From the NCBI GenBank assembly GCA_023313575.1, contig JAJTTP010000002.1:1674001-1738000 (forward strand): a DNA stretch of 64,000 nucleotides, written 5' to 3'. The notes below the pieces were generated by a model. That model was not told the DNA's origin. It did not search any database and worked only from the letters and a program-made list of their open reading frames with translations. Below are positions 33,101 through 44,478 of the stretch, piece after piece. A program made the position numbers and the translations under genes. Every line of letters begins with the position of its first letter. Within the stretch, counting starts at the first letter, position 1. The DNA is from Eutypella sp. D-1. Lineage: Eukaryota > Ascomycota > Sordariomycetes > Xylariales > Diatrypaceae.

Positions 33101-33254
33101 CTTTATTCCTCACCGGTCACTCTACATTAATTCCGTAGACACTGTTTCTTTGCTACTTCACTGCCTTTTGTTAATACCCTCCCTTAAAATTTTGTGATAC
33201 CCTTTTATTGTTGATACCCAAACCTTTTCCTTACAAACCCAAAAATCAATCACA

Positions 33255-35112
33255 ATGGCCGACGAACAGAAGCCCACCACTGTCCCTGAGACTGTCCCTG
33301 CCACCACTGAGGCCGTCGCTGAGACGAAGCCCGAGGAGACTACGCCCGCTGCCGAGGCCACCCCGGCGGAGACTAAGCCCGCTGAGGAGACCCCCGCCGC
33401 CGCCGCTGAGACAACCGAGACTCCCGCGGCTGATGCTGCTGCGACCGAGGAGGCTACCACCGCCCCCGCTGAGGAGACGAAGAAGGATGAGGTCAAGCCT
33501 ATCGAGGCTGGCAGCCTGGAGCACAAGGCTACTCCGGCTAGCTTCCCTAAGTAAGCAATACTCATGTCCATGTTATCTTAACTTAAATACTAACATACCT
33601 TGAAAGGAACATCATCTACTCCAAGGCTCACTTCTGGTTCGGTTCCGATGCCCTGAGCAACGAGAAGCTGTCCACCTATCTCAAGCACGAGAAGGCCACT
33701 GATGTCGCCCACCACGTCGTGTCGTGGGCCTCTGAGACCGGCAAGGGTCTCCTGTTCTACGCCAAGGAGGCTGACAAGGAGACCCCTACTGGTGTCATTC
33801 AGCTGGTATGTAATGCATCTGATCATATGGTATCCCCTCTAACTTTGTCATAGTCCGAAGCTTCTGAGCCCGCCTCTGAGGGTTCCAACAAGTTCACGTT
33901 CACCGCCAAGGGACACAAGCACATCTTCAAGGCCCCCACTGCCGCCGACCGCGATAACTGGGTGGCTCAGCTTAAACTGAAGATCGCTGAGGCGAAGGAG
34001 CTCGCCACCACTGTTACCGAGACCGAGGCCTACAAGAACACTCTCGAGACCCTGAAGCCCGCCAAGAAGCAGGAGAAGCCTGCTGCTGCTGAGGGTGAGG
34101 CTTCCAAGGAGGAAGGTGCTGCAGCTGAAGCCCCCAAGGAGGAAGCTGCCGAGACTGCTGAGGACAAGGAGGAGAAGAAGGATGAGGTTAAGGAGGAACT
34201 CAAGGATGACAAGAAGGACCGTCGCTCCGCCAGCCGTAAGCGTGCTTCCATCTTCGGCAACCTACTCGGCGGCAAGAAGGAGGAGCCCAAGAAGGAGGCC
34301 ACGGCAGAGGACAAGCCTGCTGAGGACAAGCCTGCCGAAACTACCGCCACCGCCGAGGTCCCCGCCGAGTCTACCCCGGCCACTGAGCCTGCCGCCGAGA
34401 CCCCTGCCGGTGAGACCCCGGTCGCCGAGACGACTGAGGCCGCTAAGAAGGAGGAGACGGCCAAGCCCGCCGTCGCTAAGCGCACCAGGTAAATCATTCC
34501 TGTCTATATCCAACGCAGTAACTTCCGCTAACCCTCTCCAGCATCTTCGGCAACCTGTCCTTCGGAAAGAAGAGAGCTGAGGCCGAGTCTGCTCCTACTA
34601 CTCCTGCGAAGGAGGCCCCTGTCCCTGAGGGTACTGAGCCGGTCGCGGAGAATGCTCCCGTCATCCCGGCCGTGGAGACGACCGAGCCTCTCTCCACCGA
34701 TGTCGCATCGCCCACTACAGCTCCCACGGAGGCCACTGAGGCTACTCCTGCCACTAACGGCGAGAAGAAGGATGTCAAGAACGAAAAGCGCAAGTCCTCT
34801 CTGCCTTTCACCTTCGGCAAGAAGGAGAAGGCTCCTACCTCCGACGAGGAGCCTGAGAAGCCCAAGTCGCCTGCTCCTTTCTTCTCCAAGCTCCGCCAGA
34901 CCGTGAAGGGCAAGGGTAAGGCTGCTGAGAAGCCCGCCGAGGAGAAGCCTGCCGATTCTGCCGAGCCCGCTGCCGAGAACAAGACGGAGGAGGCCGCCAA
35001 GGAGGAGCCCAAGGCCGAGGAGGAGGCTCCCGCCCCCGCTGCTGCTACTGAGGAGGAGTCTGCTGAGAAGCCTGTACCTGCTGCTCCCGCTGCTGTCCCT
35101 GCTGCTGCGTAG
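33255..35112 (+). CDS. PH-domain protein of the fungal Meu6 type, Glu/Ala/Pro/Lys-rich
   Basis: Four exons, 33255-33550, 33607-33805, 33854-34488 and 34542-35112, joined in phase to give 566 residues. Start context CACAATGGC is optimal. Residues 1-100 are a low-complexity Thr/Glu/Ala/Pro stretch. A PH-like domain lies at about 100-205 (IIYSKAHFWFGSDAL, GLLFYAKE, KFTFTAKGHKHIFKAPTAADRDNWVAQL, with the invariant Trp of the final helix). The rest is charged low-complexity sequence with repeated short motifs SIFGNLLGGKKEE, SIFGNLSFGKKRAE and PFTFGKKEK. This layout fits Ascomycota proteins annotated after S. pombe Meu6 (meiotic expression up-regulated protein 6). PH domains often bind phosphoinositides or proteins at membranes. 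The cellular role in filamentous fungi is not established here. Confidence 0.9.
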
Positions 35113-36182
35113 AGTGGTGAGAAGTCCTAAGTCAACAGGGCGCCGGTTTTCATTTTTATGACATTTTCGCAAGAGCTGTGGGCTCTTTGGGTTTGGTCGG
35201 GAACGGATCTGCATTTCAAGATACCCAAGTCAAAGAATGGCTCCGAGTACTGATACCCCCACTTTGATTGTCAAGATCCTCCTTTTGGGCGACCCGTTGG
35301 GACCGCATTGAATTGAGTGATGTTACAAGGAGGTGGCATACATGATTTTGCGTCGCATTTTCCCTCGTTATGTTTTGTCTTTTGCATGTCCACCATGACG
35401 ACGCGCTGATACCTACTCTGCGTTTTTGCAATCTATTTCCTATCACTGTTGCTGATACCCAGTATACCCCCCTCCTGAAAGAACCGACGTTTTGGAAGAT
35501 GTGGAATCAAGAAAAAAACCGAAAGAAGACTCGCAAGGAAGAAAAGCACCGACTTCGATGGGTGGACCGGTCTTAACATCGATGCCATGCCGTGGGCTGT
35601 TGCAGGTTACGGATTGTATAGGTGTGGGATTGGGAGACGTCGTACACGAAAATGGGTCATGTCGCTCGTTGCTCTACCATTTGTAGGGTGGGGTCTTCGG
35701 ACGGCCTGACGCAAGTTCTTTAATAGCTAATAGAAACCTTTGCACTCGAACTTGTCGCGCTTTCTCTAATATCATTTGTAATCAATTGTATTGATGTGTG
35801 CTGGTAGTTTACAAATCTTAATTAGCCCGTCGGCGATATTCCTTTCACGGAACTGCATGTAGGCCTGTTGCTTTTGAATCACAGTGAGGCCGCTCCGCCT
35901 CAGCCCGAGTAGCCACTGTCCACTATCCTTTTACGTTGTCCGTACAAGGCAAGCTCATTCTATCACGGCATAGTTATGGCTTCTCAGCTAGCAGAAAAAC
36001 GGAAATGGGCTTAAGAATTGTGGTCAATTTTGTATTTTATGTATGCAGCAGGAAAGTTGGCGAATCCTGTCTACCGTTAGTAAGAAGGCGAAACTTAGCA
36101 GATTATCGACTACCGGACTATCGACTAAAAAGGAGAAAGGAGCGGGAGGAGGGGATTAGGGTTGGGGGTGGTAGAGTGGTGT
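35113..36182. other. Convergent spacer between Meu6-like and RING genes
   Basis: Contains two 3' UTRs. No coding region is supported. A small direct repeat (CTACCGGACTATCGACTA-type) lies near 36102-36128. Confidence 0.5.
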
Positions 36183-36911
36183 TTACCTACGCGCTGCCCG
36201 CTGGAGAGTTTCGACAAGGTTCTCTTGACGGACGATGCTAATGATCGCAATGACAATGTGGACCCTAACTACCATATCACGTTGCTCAAGTGTCTCCACT
36301 TCTGGCCCCTCACCATCAATGATCCTCGCGATATCGTGCGCCGCTCGCTCCACCGCCGGTAACATGCTCAGGGCCGCACCCACGGCGACTGGTGTCCGCT
36401 CAGGGTCCAACCGGTCCCCCTCGGGCCCCGGTGGAGGGACCGGTAGCGGGAAGGTCGGTGGCATGTCATCCCCGTGAGAGCACGGCGCCCCGGGGTAGTT
36501 CTGGGCGAGCAGGTTACGGATTTGGAGGATGTCGTTGCGGAGGTCGCGGCCGTCGAAGATTTCGGGGACGTCGATATGGTTTCGGGGACAAAACGCGTCT
36601 TGCCGACACGTTGGACAGCGCGCGTGTCCTCGCAAGGTGGACGACCAAAGCCACTGGGTTATACAGGTCTGGCCGAACCCGTGCCCACAACGGAGCACTG
36701 TATACGCCTCGTGATGCTCCCGTGAGTATACATCTCCTACCGCCGTGTTCACCACAGCAAGGTCCCGCTCGCAGCAGATCGAACATTTGATTGTCAGCCG
36801 GGTGTTCGGGTTTAAGAGATTGCCATCCGCGTCGAAGAGATCGACAACTTGGCGGAAGTTGTTACTCTCTATAACCTGCGGCGGGGCAGGGTTGTTGTTA
36901 GGATTCTGCAT
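36183..36911 (-). CDS. RING-finger protein, probable E3 ubiquitin ligase
   Basis: Single exon of 242 residues from the ATG at 36911 (MQNPNNN). The frame stays open upstream, but that part is a CA-repeat coding His-Thr and is unlikely to be translated. The RING domain spans residues 43-102: CSIC (C43, C46), CGH (C75, H77), C83 in GQTCITQWLW, and CPTC (C99, C102). The position that normally holds the fifth ligand (two after the His) is Gly80. A CxHxFGxxC form is seen in many fungal RING proteins, so function may be kept. After the RING there is a Pro-rich linker and a C-terminal helix-rich part that includes a hydrophobic VVRVHIVIAIISIV segment. Substrate and partners are unknown. Confidence 0.8.
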   Translation of the reverse strand: MQNPNNNPAPPQVIESNNFRQVVDLFDADGNLLNPNTRLTIKCSICCERDLAVVNTAVGDVYSREHHEAYTVLRCGHGFGQTCITQWLWSSTLRGHARCPTCRQDAFCPRNHIDVPEIFDGRDLRNDILQIRNLLAQNYPGAPCSHGDDMPPTFPLPVPPPGPEGDRLDPERTPVAVGAALSMLPAVERAAHDIARIIDGEGPEVETLEQRDMVVRVHIVIAIISIVRQENLVETLQRAARR

Positions 36912-37811
36912 GATGCCCGTCAGCTCGAATGGTAAGCTTGCAGGGTATGGGATGATACAATGAATACCTTGTGTTCTCTTTCTTGCCCTCGTGTGTGCGT
37001 GTGTGCGTGTATGCGTGTGCGTGCGTACGTATGTGTGTGCTTCTTTCTCATTCTCTTTCTCATTCTTTATCACGACCCATCGCGGCGTATTTGTGGCTGA
37101 AATGAACAGTATACCTTTGGCCTGTTCCTATACAAGTCCATTGTCCCCCCCCAGACAACCTGTCTCGGCAGGGACAATGCCCCTTGGGTTTTCCTCGTAC
37201 TTGCAACATCTAGGGAAGCGATCGAACACGCATACAATAATGATCTCTAACCCTGTATATGCTGACCTAGACTTGATGCCAACGCAAAGAGGAAGTCACA
37301 CGACCCAACAACTTTATGTGATCGACTACAGCTTTCTGGATAGGGGCAATACTTGGGCAAATCGTGTGGCATGGCATCACATCTACAGTAGAGCCTGGTC
37401 ATATAATTTGATTACACTGCACATTATATAAACGGTGCCAATCGTCTTTGAGATGACAAAGGCTCATGTCGCCTTGAAGTTCAACAAAGGGTAAGTTCAC
37501 TCCAAACAGCCACCGTCGAAGGAACTTTAAAACAAACCCTGCCGAGGCTGATAAGTCAGCTTGGCCTATGATCCACCTAACCAACCTTGTTTGGGAAGTC
37601 AACCAGAAGGTCAAATCCTGTTACGAAATAGACCAGAGCTAGCCTCGCACGATGCTGGGCTAAGCGTAGTCCTGTACATCATGCCACCTCGCATGTCCTA
37701 ACTGAACCATCTGTCTGGTAAACCGTACGATTTAAAAGTAAAGAAGAATAAACCGCCCTTGCATATATATAAAGTTTCCTGCCGCCCGGCTCACCCTTAT
37801 TCATATTCATC
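36912..37811. promoter_or_regulatory. Divergent promoter region of RING and DUF423 genes
   Basis: The two genes start from opposite ends of this 0.9 kb. A GT/CA microsatellite lies at 36990-37040 and a CT repeat (TTCTCATTCTCTTTCTCATT) at about 37043-37065, both within the probable leader of the RING gene. No other coding unit is supported. Confidence 0.5.
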
Positions 37812-38350
37812 ATGTCCACTGACGAGGAGCGCGCGCCCCTGCTCTCCACCACTGCGGCCGGCGCCACGGCAGCGGAGCAGCCCCCGACGTCGGCGCGCAG
37901 ACGCAACATATTCTGGACGCTGGGCGCGCTGTACGGGGCGTCGGCGGTGTGCCTGGGAGCATTCGGGGCCCACGGACTGAAGAAGACGATAACGGACCCG
38001 GCGAAGCTGGCGAGCTTCTCCACGGCCGCGCACTATCAGGTACGTTGGACAACCGGGGACTGACCCAGACAAAGCAGGCTGGTTATCCACCCCCTTTCTT
38101 CGCCGAATTGTGAGGCTAAAGATAAAAACCAATCACAAAGCTCATCCACTCCGTGGCACTACTGGTGGCATCGCGGGCGGCGCCTGAGAACCACGCAGCG
38201 GCGGGCCTTCTCACCGCAGGCATGACGATGTTCAGCGGCAGCATCTACGCGCTGGTGCTGGACCCGGCGCGGTTCCGCTTCCTCGGCCCCATCACCCCTC
38301 TCGGCGGCCTGTGTCTCATCGGCGGCTGGCTCGCCCTCGCCTTCCGGTAG
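37812..38350 (+). CDS. DUF423/TMEM256-family small membrane protein
   Basis: Two exons, 37812-38039 and 38141-38350, joined in phase to give 145 residues. The intron is 101 nt. The first 30 residues are hydrophilic and include an ERAPLL stretch typical of vacuole-sorting or cytosolic tails. Four membrane segments follow. Family signatures are GASAVCLGAFGAHGLK, the His-Tyr-Gln/Leu-Ile-His junction (AHYQLIHSVALLV), MTMFSGSIYAL and FLGPITPLGGLCLIGGW. The family is widespread in bacteria (YwdK-type) and eukaryotes (TMEM256, found in mitochondrial or membrane fractions) but has no known activity. Confidence 0.93.
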
Positions 38351-39311
38351 GGAGGGAGGGAGGAAAGCAGGGGCGCGGACCTGAGATCTCACCTCTGCTG
38401 TTTGCGATCTTTCATTCGGGGTTGTTTGGCATGGCCGGTACTTCCTCGGGTGATTCTGGAGGTGCAAGGGAGAAAGAACCCCTGGTGGTTTTTTGGCTGG
38501 TTTGACTATGCATGGATTTGGAACTGGGGCTTCCTGCTTGGTGTTGGTTCTACCCACCCCTTATAATACGTCTCTACTCTACTCTGCTTTATATCTATGA
38601 TACCACTCTACTCTACATAGGCGACGACGAGAGATAAGAGATCGTTGGATATGGAAGGCTATGAAGATGGCCAGTGTACGATTTTACAGACGATACGACA
38701 GATAGATATACGTTATCTGGGCAAAGACGCTCCTCAATCGAAAAAAGGCTAAATCGACGAAATATAACCCTGCGATTTCACGCAAGGGCCTCGATGAACT
38801 AGTAGACCCCCCTCCCCCACTTGCTACTACGTGATCACGGTTGTGAAAACCCACAAGGGACTTCTAAACGTGTTGGTCAGTGGGGATAGCCTTCCGTGTC
38901 CGCAGCCGCTGACGTCTCAACGTGTTTGTATGATAATCGCACACGGATCCTATTCAGTCGTCGCTAGCAAGCCTGAGAAAGGAGCAAGCAAAAGCTAATT
39001 ACAAGCAACCTGCACACCCGGGTATCTAAGAGAATCAGGAATACTATTGCTAACCCTGTCGGTGTTCCTCATTTGCGAGTTCGCTTCCTTTCTCTTTATT
39101 TTCTTCTCCTTTCTTTCCCCTCTTTTGTCTTTCCATCTCCGCTTTTCCTCGTCTCCCCGATAGGCGGAGACGGACTTGGCATAGGGATATTAAACCCCTC
39201 AGTCTCCTGGTTCTCCTTTTATAATTTTCCTCCTCGTGGCCCCTTATACTCACTTTTCAAACAACACCGACGACGCCGGCGTTATTTTCGGTTCGAGAGC
39301 CGGTCGAAGAA
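38351..39311. other. Convergent spacer between DUF423 and KAP120 genes
   Basis: Two 3' UTRs face each other. A long pyrimidine tract (about 39085-39145) lies on the plus strand. It sits downstream of both genes, so it is not a promoter of either. No coding region is supported. Confidence 0.5.
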
Positions 39312-42300
39312 CTAGCTACGACTGAGCTTCTCGAAGCCAGAAAGGACGTCCGCGTCGACATTGACAGCCCAGTTATTGCGGAAGGACTCGGAGCCGCCGA
39401 CCCTCTCCACGAGGCCGGCGAGGCGCTCGTCGACGAACTTGAGGCCGTGGACGGTGGTGACGGGGTCGCGCGTGTACAGCTCGCGCTCCCTCACATCCCT
39501 CGGGGTGTCCCATTCCGTGGGCGGCGGCTTGGCTGTGAGGACAAGGGTGTCGACGCCGCGGGGGGCCGGCCCGACGCCGTCGGGCGCCGGCTCGTTGTCG
39601 CTCAGGATCTGCGCCATCACCATAGTCCACATGGAAAAGTAGTCCTGGAGCTTCGCCAGGACGAGGTGCTCCTGCACCGGCTGCTGCGGGAGTTCGAGGA
39701 GTCGGGTTAAAGCCAGCAGGTTGAGCTTGAGCCGGTGCGGGTCCGATGTACTATCGAAAGCCCGGAACCACTCCTCGCTTAGCCAGGTCCACACCTGCTG
39801 TACGGGGCCGAAGGTGGACAGCATCTCGACGAATATGTTCGGGTCGATGACGGCGATCCGCGAGAGGATCATAAAGTAATCCGTGAGTGCGAGGTTGTCC
39901 ACCCGCGGCTGCCTTCTAGTAGGTCCGGAAGTCTGATGGGCCTCGTATGCGTCGTGGATGCCGTCGAGAATCCTGGCGAGGAATCCCGTCTCGAGCATGT
40001 CCTGTATCACGACCTGTAACCCCGCTGTCCCGCCGAGCTCATGCGCGTATCGGATATAGGGATCGATGGTCTTTGTGGCGAGAATGAGTAACTCGCGATT
40101 CTTGGCATCTAGCAATGAGGAAAATGCATTCAACAATGGTTTCCGGTAACGGTCTTCTAGTAGGGCCTCGGGAGCGAGATGCACATAAGAACCGATGATG
40201 GACAAGTACTGAAACATGTGTTCGTTCCGAGCCGCAAGCTGCTCGATTCCCTGATCTATGAGGCTCAAGAGCTGTCCATTTAGGGGAGGTGAGCTCTGCA
40301 GCAATATATTGTTCCATAATTCTAGCGCCTCTTCGGAGAGGTACAAATAGAGCTCAGATCCCATATGTGTTGCCTCGGCCACCAGGGGTAAGATTTGCGC
40401 GTGATATTTCTGAGAATCGCTGCGCATAGCGACAACTAGAGCCTGGAGGATCGCCATGGCAGATTGCTTCAACATAAAGTTAAGCTCACCGGCCGACCCC
40501 CACACGGCTGGTAGAGCTGCCATGATAAAATCACTGAAATGAGAGACGTGGCTTTCCATGCGTTCGATCAGACTTCTCGTAGTCTCGAGTATCGCTAGCT
40601 TCGTCTCGTCAACGGAAACATTCTGCAGTAGGCTGATGAGTTCTGTCAGGATATCGGATGCAAAGGGGAGGAACAGTTGACTATTGAAGCCGAATTCGTC
40701 AATAACGGCCTTAAGCTGCCTGCCAGCAGTGATGCGCACGACTATGTCGTTGTTCGGATCCTTAGGGTCGAGAAAGTGGCGGTAGATCTCATAGATCAGC
40801 CGACGACTTTCGTCATTCGCCTTAATAGGTACCCATTGACTAAGCAGGATACCAATGCGACGCCTGATTATCTGGCAATAAGGAACGGCGCGCTGCGCAT
40901 CAGTGACTATGACGGATTTTAGCACATCTAGAAAATCGAATTCGTCGCAGACAAGCGGGGCAGCCAGGCCCAGTGCGGTATAGACAGCTTCTTTGGCTCC
41001 GATATCTGCCTCCGGGTCGCGGACAGTCGCGAAGTAGGCGAGGAGTGGTTGTAGAAGAAGCTGCTTGTAATTGGTTAAGAGGTCTAGGAAGAGCTTTTCG
41101 GCACAAGGCCGGACTTCCCATTCCCATGCGCTGCCCTGGGTCTCCTCCTGTTGCTCCCACTCTTCCGGATCTTCTCCCCAGGCTTCGAAATCAGATCTGC
41201 GGAAGATGAATAGATCGGTTATAATTACGTTGGCCATCTGGGTTATGAGCTCGTCGGTTAGAAGTTCCCTTCGGACGACGTCGATAGCGGCCTTTTGCTG
41301 GGCTATCACTTCCTTATCTCGGTACTTAATCGTCTGCACAGGTCGGTGTACCATCCTTAAGCATGCCCTCATGAGCAGTAGTCCCTTCAATGCCAACCTC
41401 TCTATCAAGGGACCGTCCGTCTTGGATTTTGTGGCAGAGTCTGACGCATCGCTTTGCCGAATACCGTCGGATTTATCGAACACCACGGCGAACTTAGAGG
41501 TGAGGTCCCAGTAACTGCGGACAAGATCCAAGGAATTGGGTAGGGAAGCGAAACTCGGGCCATGCTTCTCGGCCATTTCTAAATGGAGCTTGGTGAACTG
41601 CAGAAGGTGCTTTCCTACGAGCCCCTGAAAGGGAGATGGGAGAGGTGAATCGGGTCCTACAAAGGTAAGGAATTGACCGAAATGAGCCTGGGAAAAGCTC
41701 CAGACCTGCTGAACAGTCTTATCTTGGTGTGGATGCTCGTAACCAACGATAAGGAGCCGTCGAAGAATCTTCAGAGATAAAAGGCTGCTTTCCATTGCTC
41801 CCGTGGCAATGTCCTTGTCACCATTTCCGCTGTTTAGGAATGCTAGCCACTCCGACGTCTTCGTATCGTAGATATCGCCCAAGACATAGACTAGCTCAGG
41901 AGTGGCGGCCTGTAGCGCCGTCTGTGACTTACGTAGACGCGCGGTACCGAGTTCTTTAACTATTCGTAGTAGCACGAGGAGGGCGCCGGAGAGATGAAGC
42001 TGATTGCCGGTTTTGGATTCCCTCAAAATCTCGACCAGTTTGGAGAGAGGATCAGGCCACTCCTGGGGGAAGTCGATGCGTAGGACTTTTGCTATTACCA
42101 AGGCATTATGTAGTGCCAACTGTTTGTCCTCCTCCCCAATAGTTCCCTGTAATAGGTTTGATCGTATAGAAGCCTTCCCGGGTGGGGGAATGGCGTTTTT
42201 TAGAGTGTGGTGACGCCAGAAGCGGTCGATACCGTTCTTGAGCTGGATGATGGCGAGGAGTCGGATCTCTCTAGGAAGAGTCTTGTCGAGAAACACGGCC

Positions 42301-42547
42301 TGGAAAGAAGAGTACAAGACACGTCAGGGGATATGTCTCAGAATGTCATAGATTGATCGATATCTCTTGGTGTTTACTTTACCTGTAAGGCGGGATAATA
42401 GTCATGGTAGGCTTCCCAGGAAGAAAGCTGCTGGCCAGCAGATTGGCGCTGGTGATGATCATGAGAAGATGCGGACTGTAGAGTCCGATACAACTCGGCT
42501 AGACTGAGGGGAGTCGCCTCGCCGGGAACTTCGATGGCGAAGCTCAT
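39312..42547 (-). CDS. KAP120: Importin beta-family karyopherin Kap120 / importin-11
   Basis: Two exons, 42547-42383 and 42299-39312, joined in phase 0 to give 1050 residues, close to yeast Kap120 (1032). The intron is 83 nt with GTAAAG and CCAG ends. The N-terminal importin-beta domain is visible across the junction (SAGQQLSSWEAYHDYYPALQ, then AVFLDKTLPREIRLLAIIQLKNGIDRFW), which binds Ran-GTP. The rest is a continuous series of helical HEAT-type repeats without catalytic motifs. FPQEWPDPLSKLVEIL matches the conserved region after the RanGTP site. In yeast, Kap120 imports Rpf1 and other cargo and affects 60S assembly, and human importin-11 carries UBE2E enzymes. Cargo in this fungus is inferred from the family. 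Confidence 0.95.
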
Positions 42548-44474
42548 GATCCCGAGAGGGCGGCGGCTCGCCTATGGTGTCTGGGTGTATAATATACTCT
42601 TCTAATATTTTCTGATGACGATGGCTTTGTTCGACATATGAAAGTATTTGCACTTAAGAAGAAGGGGGTTTAAAGGTAAGTATCGTGACGTAATAACGAG
42701 TTATCTCATTCTCTGTAAACAGGCAGAGTATAAAACATGGAACATGGGAATACCTAAGTAGTCTTTGAAGTTTTGAAGGGTCGGGTATATGATAGGTATT
42801 TAGGTAGGCAAGTTAAGGCTGAGGTTGTCTATGGCAAGTTTAGGGATTTAGCGTAACGCGAGGTGGGATGAATGGCGGGAAGGTAGCGGGGCAGCGGGGA
42901 ATTCTGGCACCTAGAGCTACTCGCTTAGTAGGTACTGTTTGTAAGTACATAGGTATATCCGTACCACGTATATTAAATCACATCCATTCAGCGAGCCCAG
43001 GGTGTGCTTGCTTTAACTGCAGGTCGCGCTCCAGGGCTTACCCAACTGCTTAGAAGGCCTACTATGTACTCTATAAAGTGATACTTGATCTCGAATCCAT
43101 TTTGTCCATAGATAACAAAGAAGGGGGGAGGTCATAATTACTTAGGAAAGGAACGGTCATTGTCTAATGTCAGCAAGTATTTAGAATGACGTTTTGGAGT
43201 TGCTCCCGAGCTCCGGGATACGAATTTCCTTTCAACGATATAGGTAGTACTCGAGTAGTCCTTTGCCTAATGGTTGAATGTGATACCTTGCGATAGGGGT
43301 GCCTTGTACATATAGGGCTGAGTTGAGCTTTGAGACAGCTCTCTACCTGATAGCTCCCGAGACGGCTCGTAGACAGGGAGACCTCGCAGTGACAGCAATA
43401 GGGGCTGCTGATGGGGCTTGCATCCAAAGGTCTCCATCGACTGTTTCATCTGATAATTTAACTATTGCTCTTGTTATGCCCATGTGGATGTTTTCAAAAC
43501 ACGTGAATTTCCCGAGGCCAGCGTCGTGCTACAATTGATTAGGGTGCCCATTGTTACCTAAGTATGTTGATAATGGTTGCAGATGGTAAGATAGGGCTGA
43601 TTGACAGTTTAAGCTACCCTCTACCTTATGCAATAAGCTAGCCCTAGGAAATCCATGGTATATAAGTAACCATAGCCCTGGAAACTGTCAGTATACTAAC
43701 ACCGTACACGCATCGCTGCAGTGTAGGTACATTATAGAGAGATATCCATACTTGGTATGTAAAGTTGCAAACTAAAGAACTTTGAAGCTAGATACGGGTA
43801 GTGGAATGCAAATTCGACCAATCAAAACGGGCAGACAGCAAAGTATTTAACCTCGGTTCGGTACCCGCCGAGGAATACCTAGGACCTTGAAAGCTGGAGC
43901 TACATAACCTTCCCCCTGCAACGTCATTTCCATCGTTTCCCACCGACTCTCCCGTAGGTCGCAGGCCGTGGGTCGTTCCTGAGCAGTAAGAAGCAGTTTA
44001 ACCAACCAACTTGGACCAAGTTACCTGGGGTTAGCAACTGGGTACGTATGCGCGCACGTGTGTCGGGGTGATGAACTTGTAGATGTACATATCTAACATA
44101 CCAATCTTGGAGTATACCTAGGTACCCAGTAGCGGCCATAATTTATATCCCATCCTACCCATCCTGGCTTTCCCCAAATACCAAATACATACCTACCTAG
44201 TACCACCCGACTTCCCGCCATTTAATCCAATTCCACCTCAGTCGCAAACCGGAATACACGAGGATACGAGAGCACGACAAACCGAGAATACGAAACGATA
44301 TATGATATAAAACGACGCGATTTATTACCGGGATACTGGAATACTGGAATCTTGGAATACTGGAATAATAGGAGACAAGCGGACGAAGCGGACAATGCGA
44401 ACAACCTCCCATCATTAACAACACCGCATATTCCCACTAACGAGACGAGACGAGACGATGAACGAAGCGCCGCC
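42548..44474. promoter_or_regulatory. Divergent promoter region of KAP120 and PEX2
   Basis: This 1.9 kb lies between two start codons. No protein is supported. It contains a TACCTAGGTA palindrome at 44115-44124 and several degenerate relatives around 42750-42800 and 44185-44200. A GAATACTGGAAT-type direct repeat lies near 44325-44370, and a CGAGA pentanucleotide repeat at 44441-44457 leads straight into the uORF of PEX2. Confidence 0.5.
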
Positions 44475-44478
44475 ATGA
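44458..44478 (+). promoter_or_regulatory. Upstream ORF overlapping the PEX2 start codon (ATGA)
   Basis: An ATG at 44458 opens a six-codon frame (MNEAPP) whose TGA (44476-44478) shares two bases with the PEX2 ATG (44475-44477), forming ATGA. A ribosome ending translation here sits directly on the PEX2 start, so termination-reinitiation or leaky scanning would decide PEX2 output. The sequence is certain; the regulatory role is inference. Confidence 0.6.

Larger units (their letters stand above)
21644..33254. other. 11.6 kb stretch without convincing genes
   Basis: This is the longest gene-poor part of the window. Reading all frames gives only short or low-quality polypeptides. The longest is a 219-residue frame at 27417-28076 (minus), not recognised. 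It contains a G16 run (23328-23343), small tandem repeats (25571-25600 and 30123-30161) and short CA/TA-rich microsatellites. A GTAAGT donor on the minus strand near 21790-21800 followed by AATAG just before 21643 could be a 5'-UTR intron of the preceding gene. CpG is not depleted to the eye and GC looks near 47-50%, so heavy repeat-induced point mutation is not obvious. The last 350 bases (CT-rich) are the promoter and leader of the Meu6-like gene. Confidence 0.6.

Noticed and set aside
21644..33254. Heavily RIP-mutated transposon
   Set aside because: By eye the stretch keeps CpG and moderate GC, and no degenerate reverse transcriptase, transposase or long terminal repeat was found. A computed RIP index would be decisive.
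34030..35214. Three long minus-strand Ser/Leu/Gly-rich frames
   Set aside because: Complements of the Glu/Ala/Lys-rich Meu6-like coding sequence.
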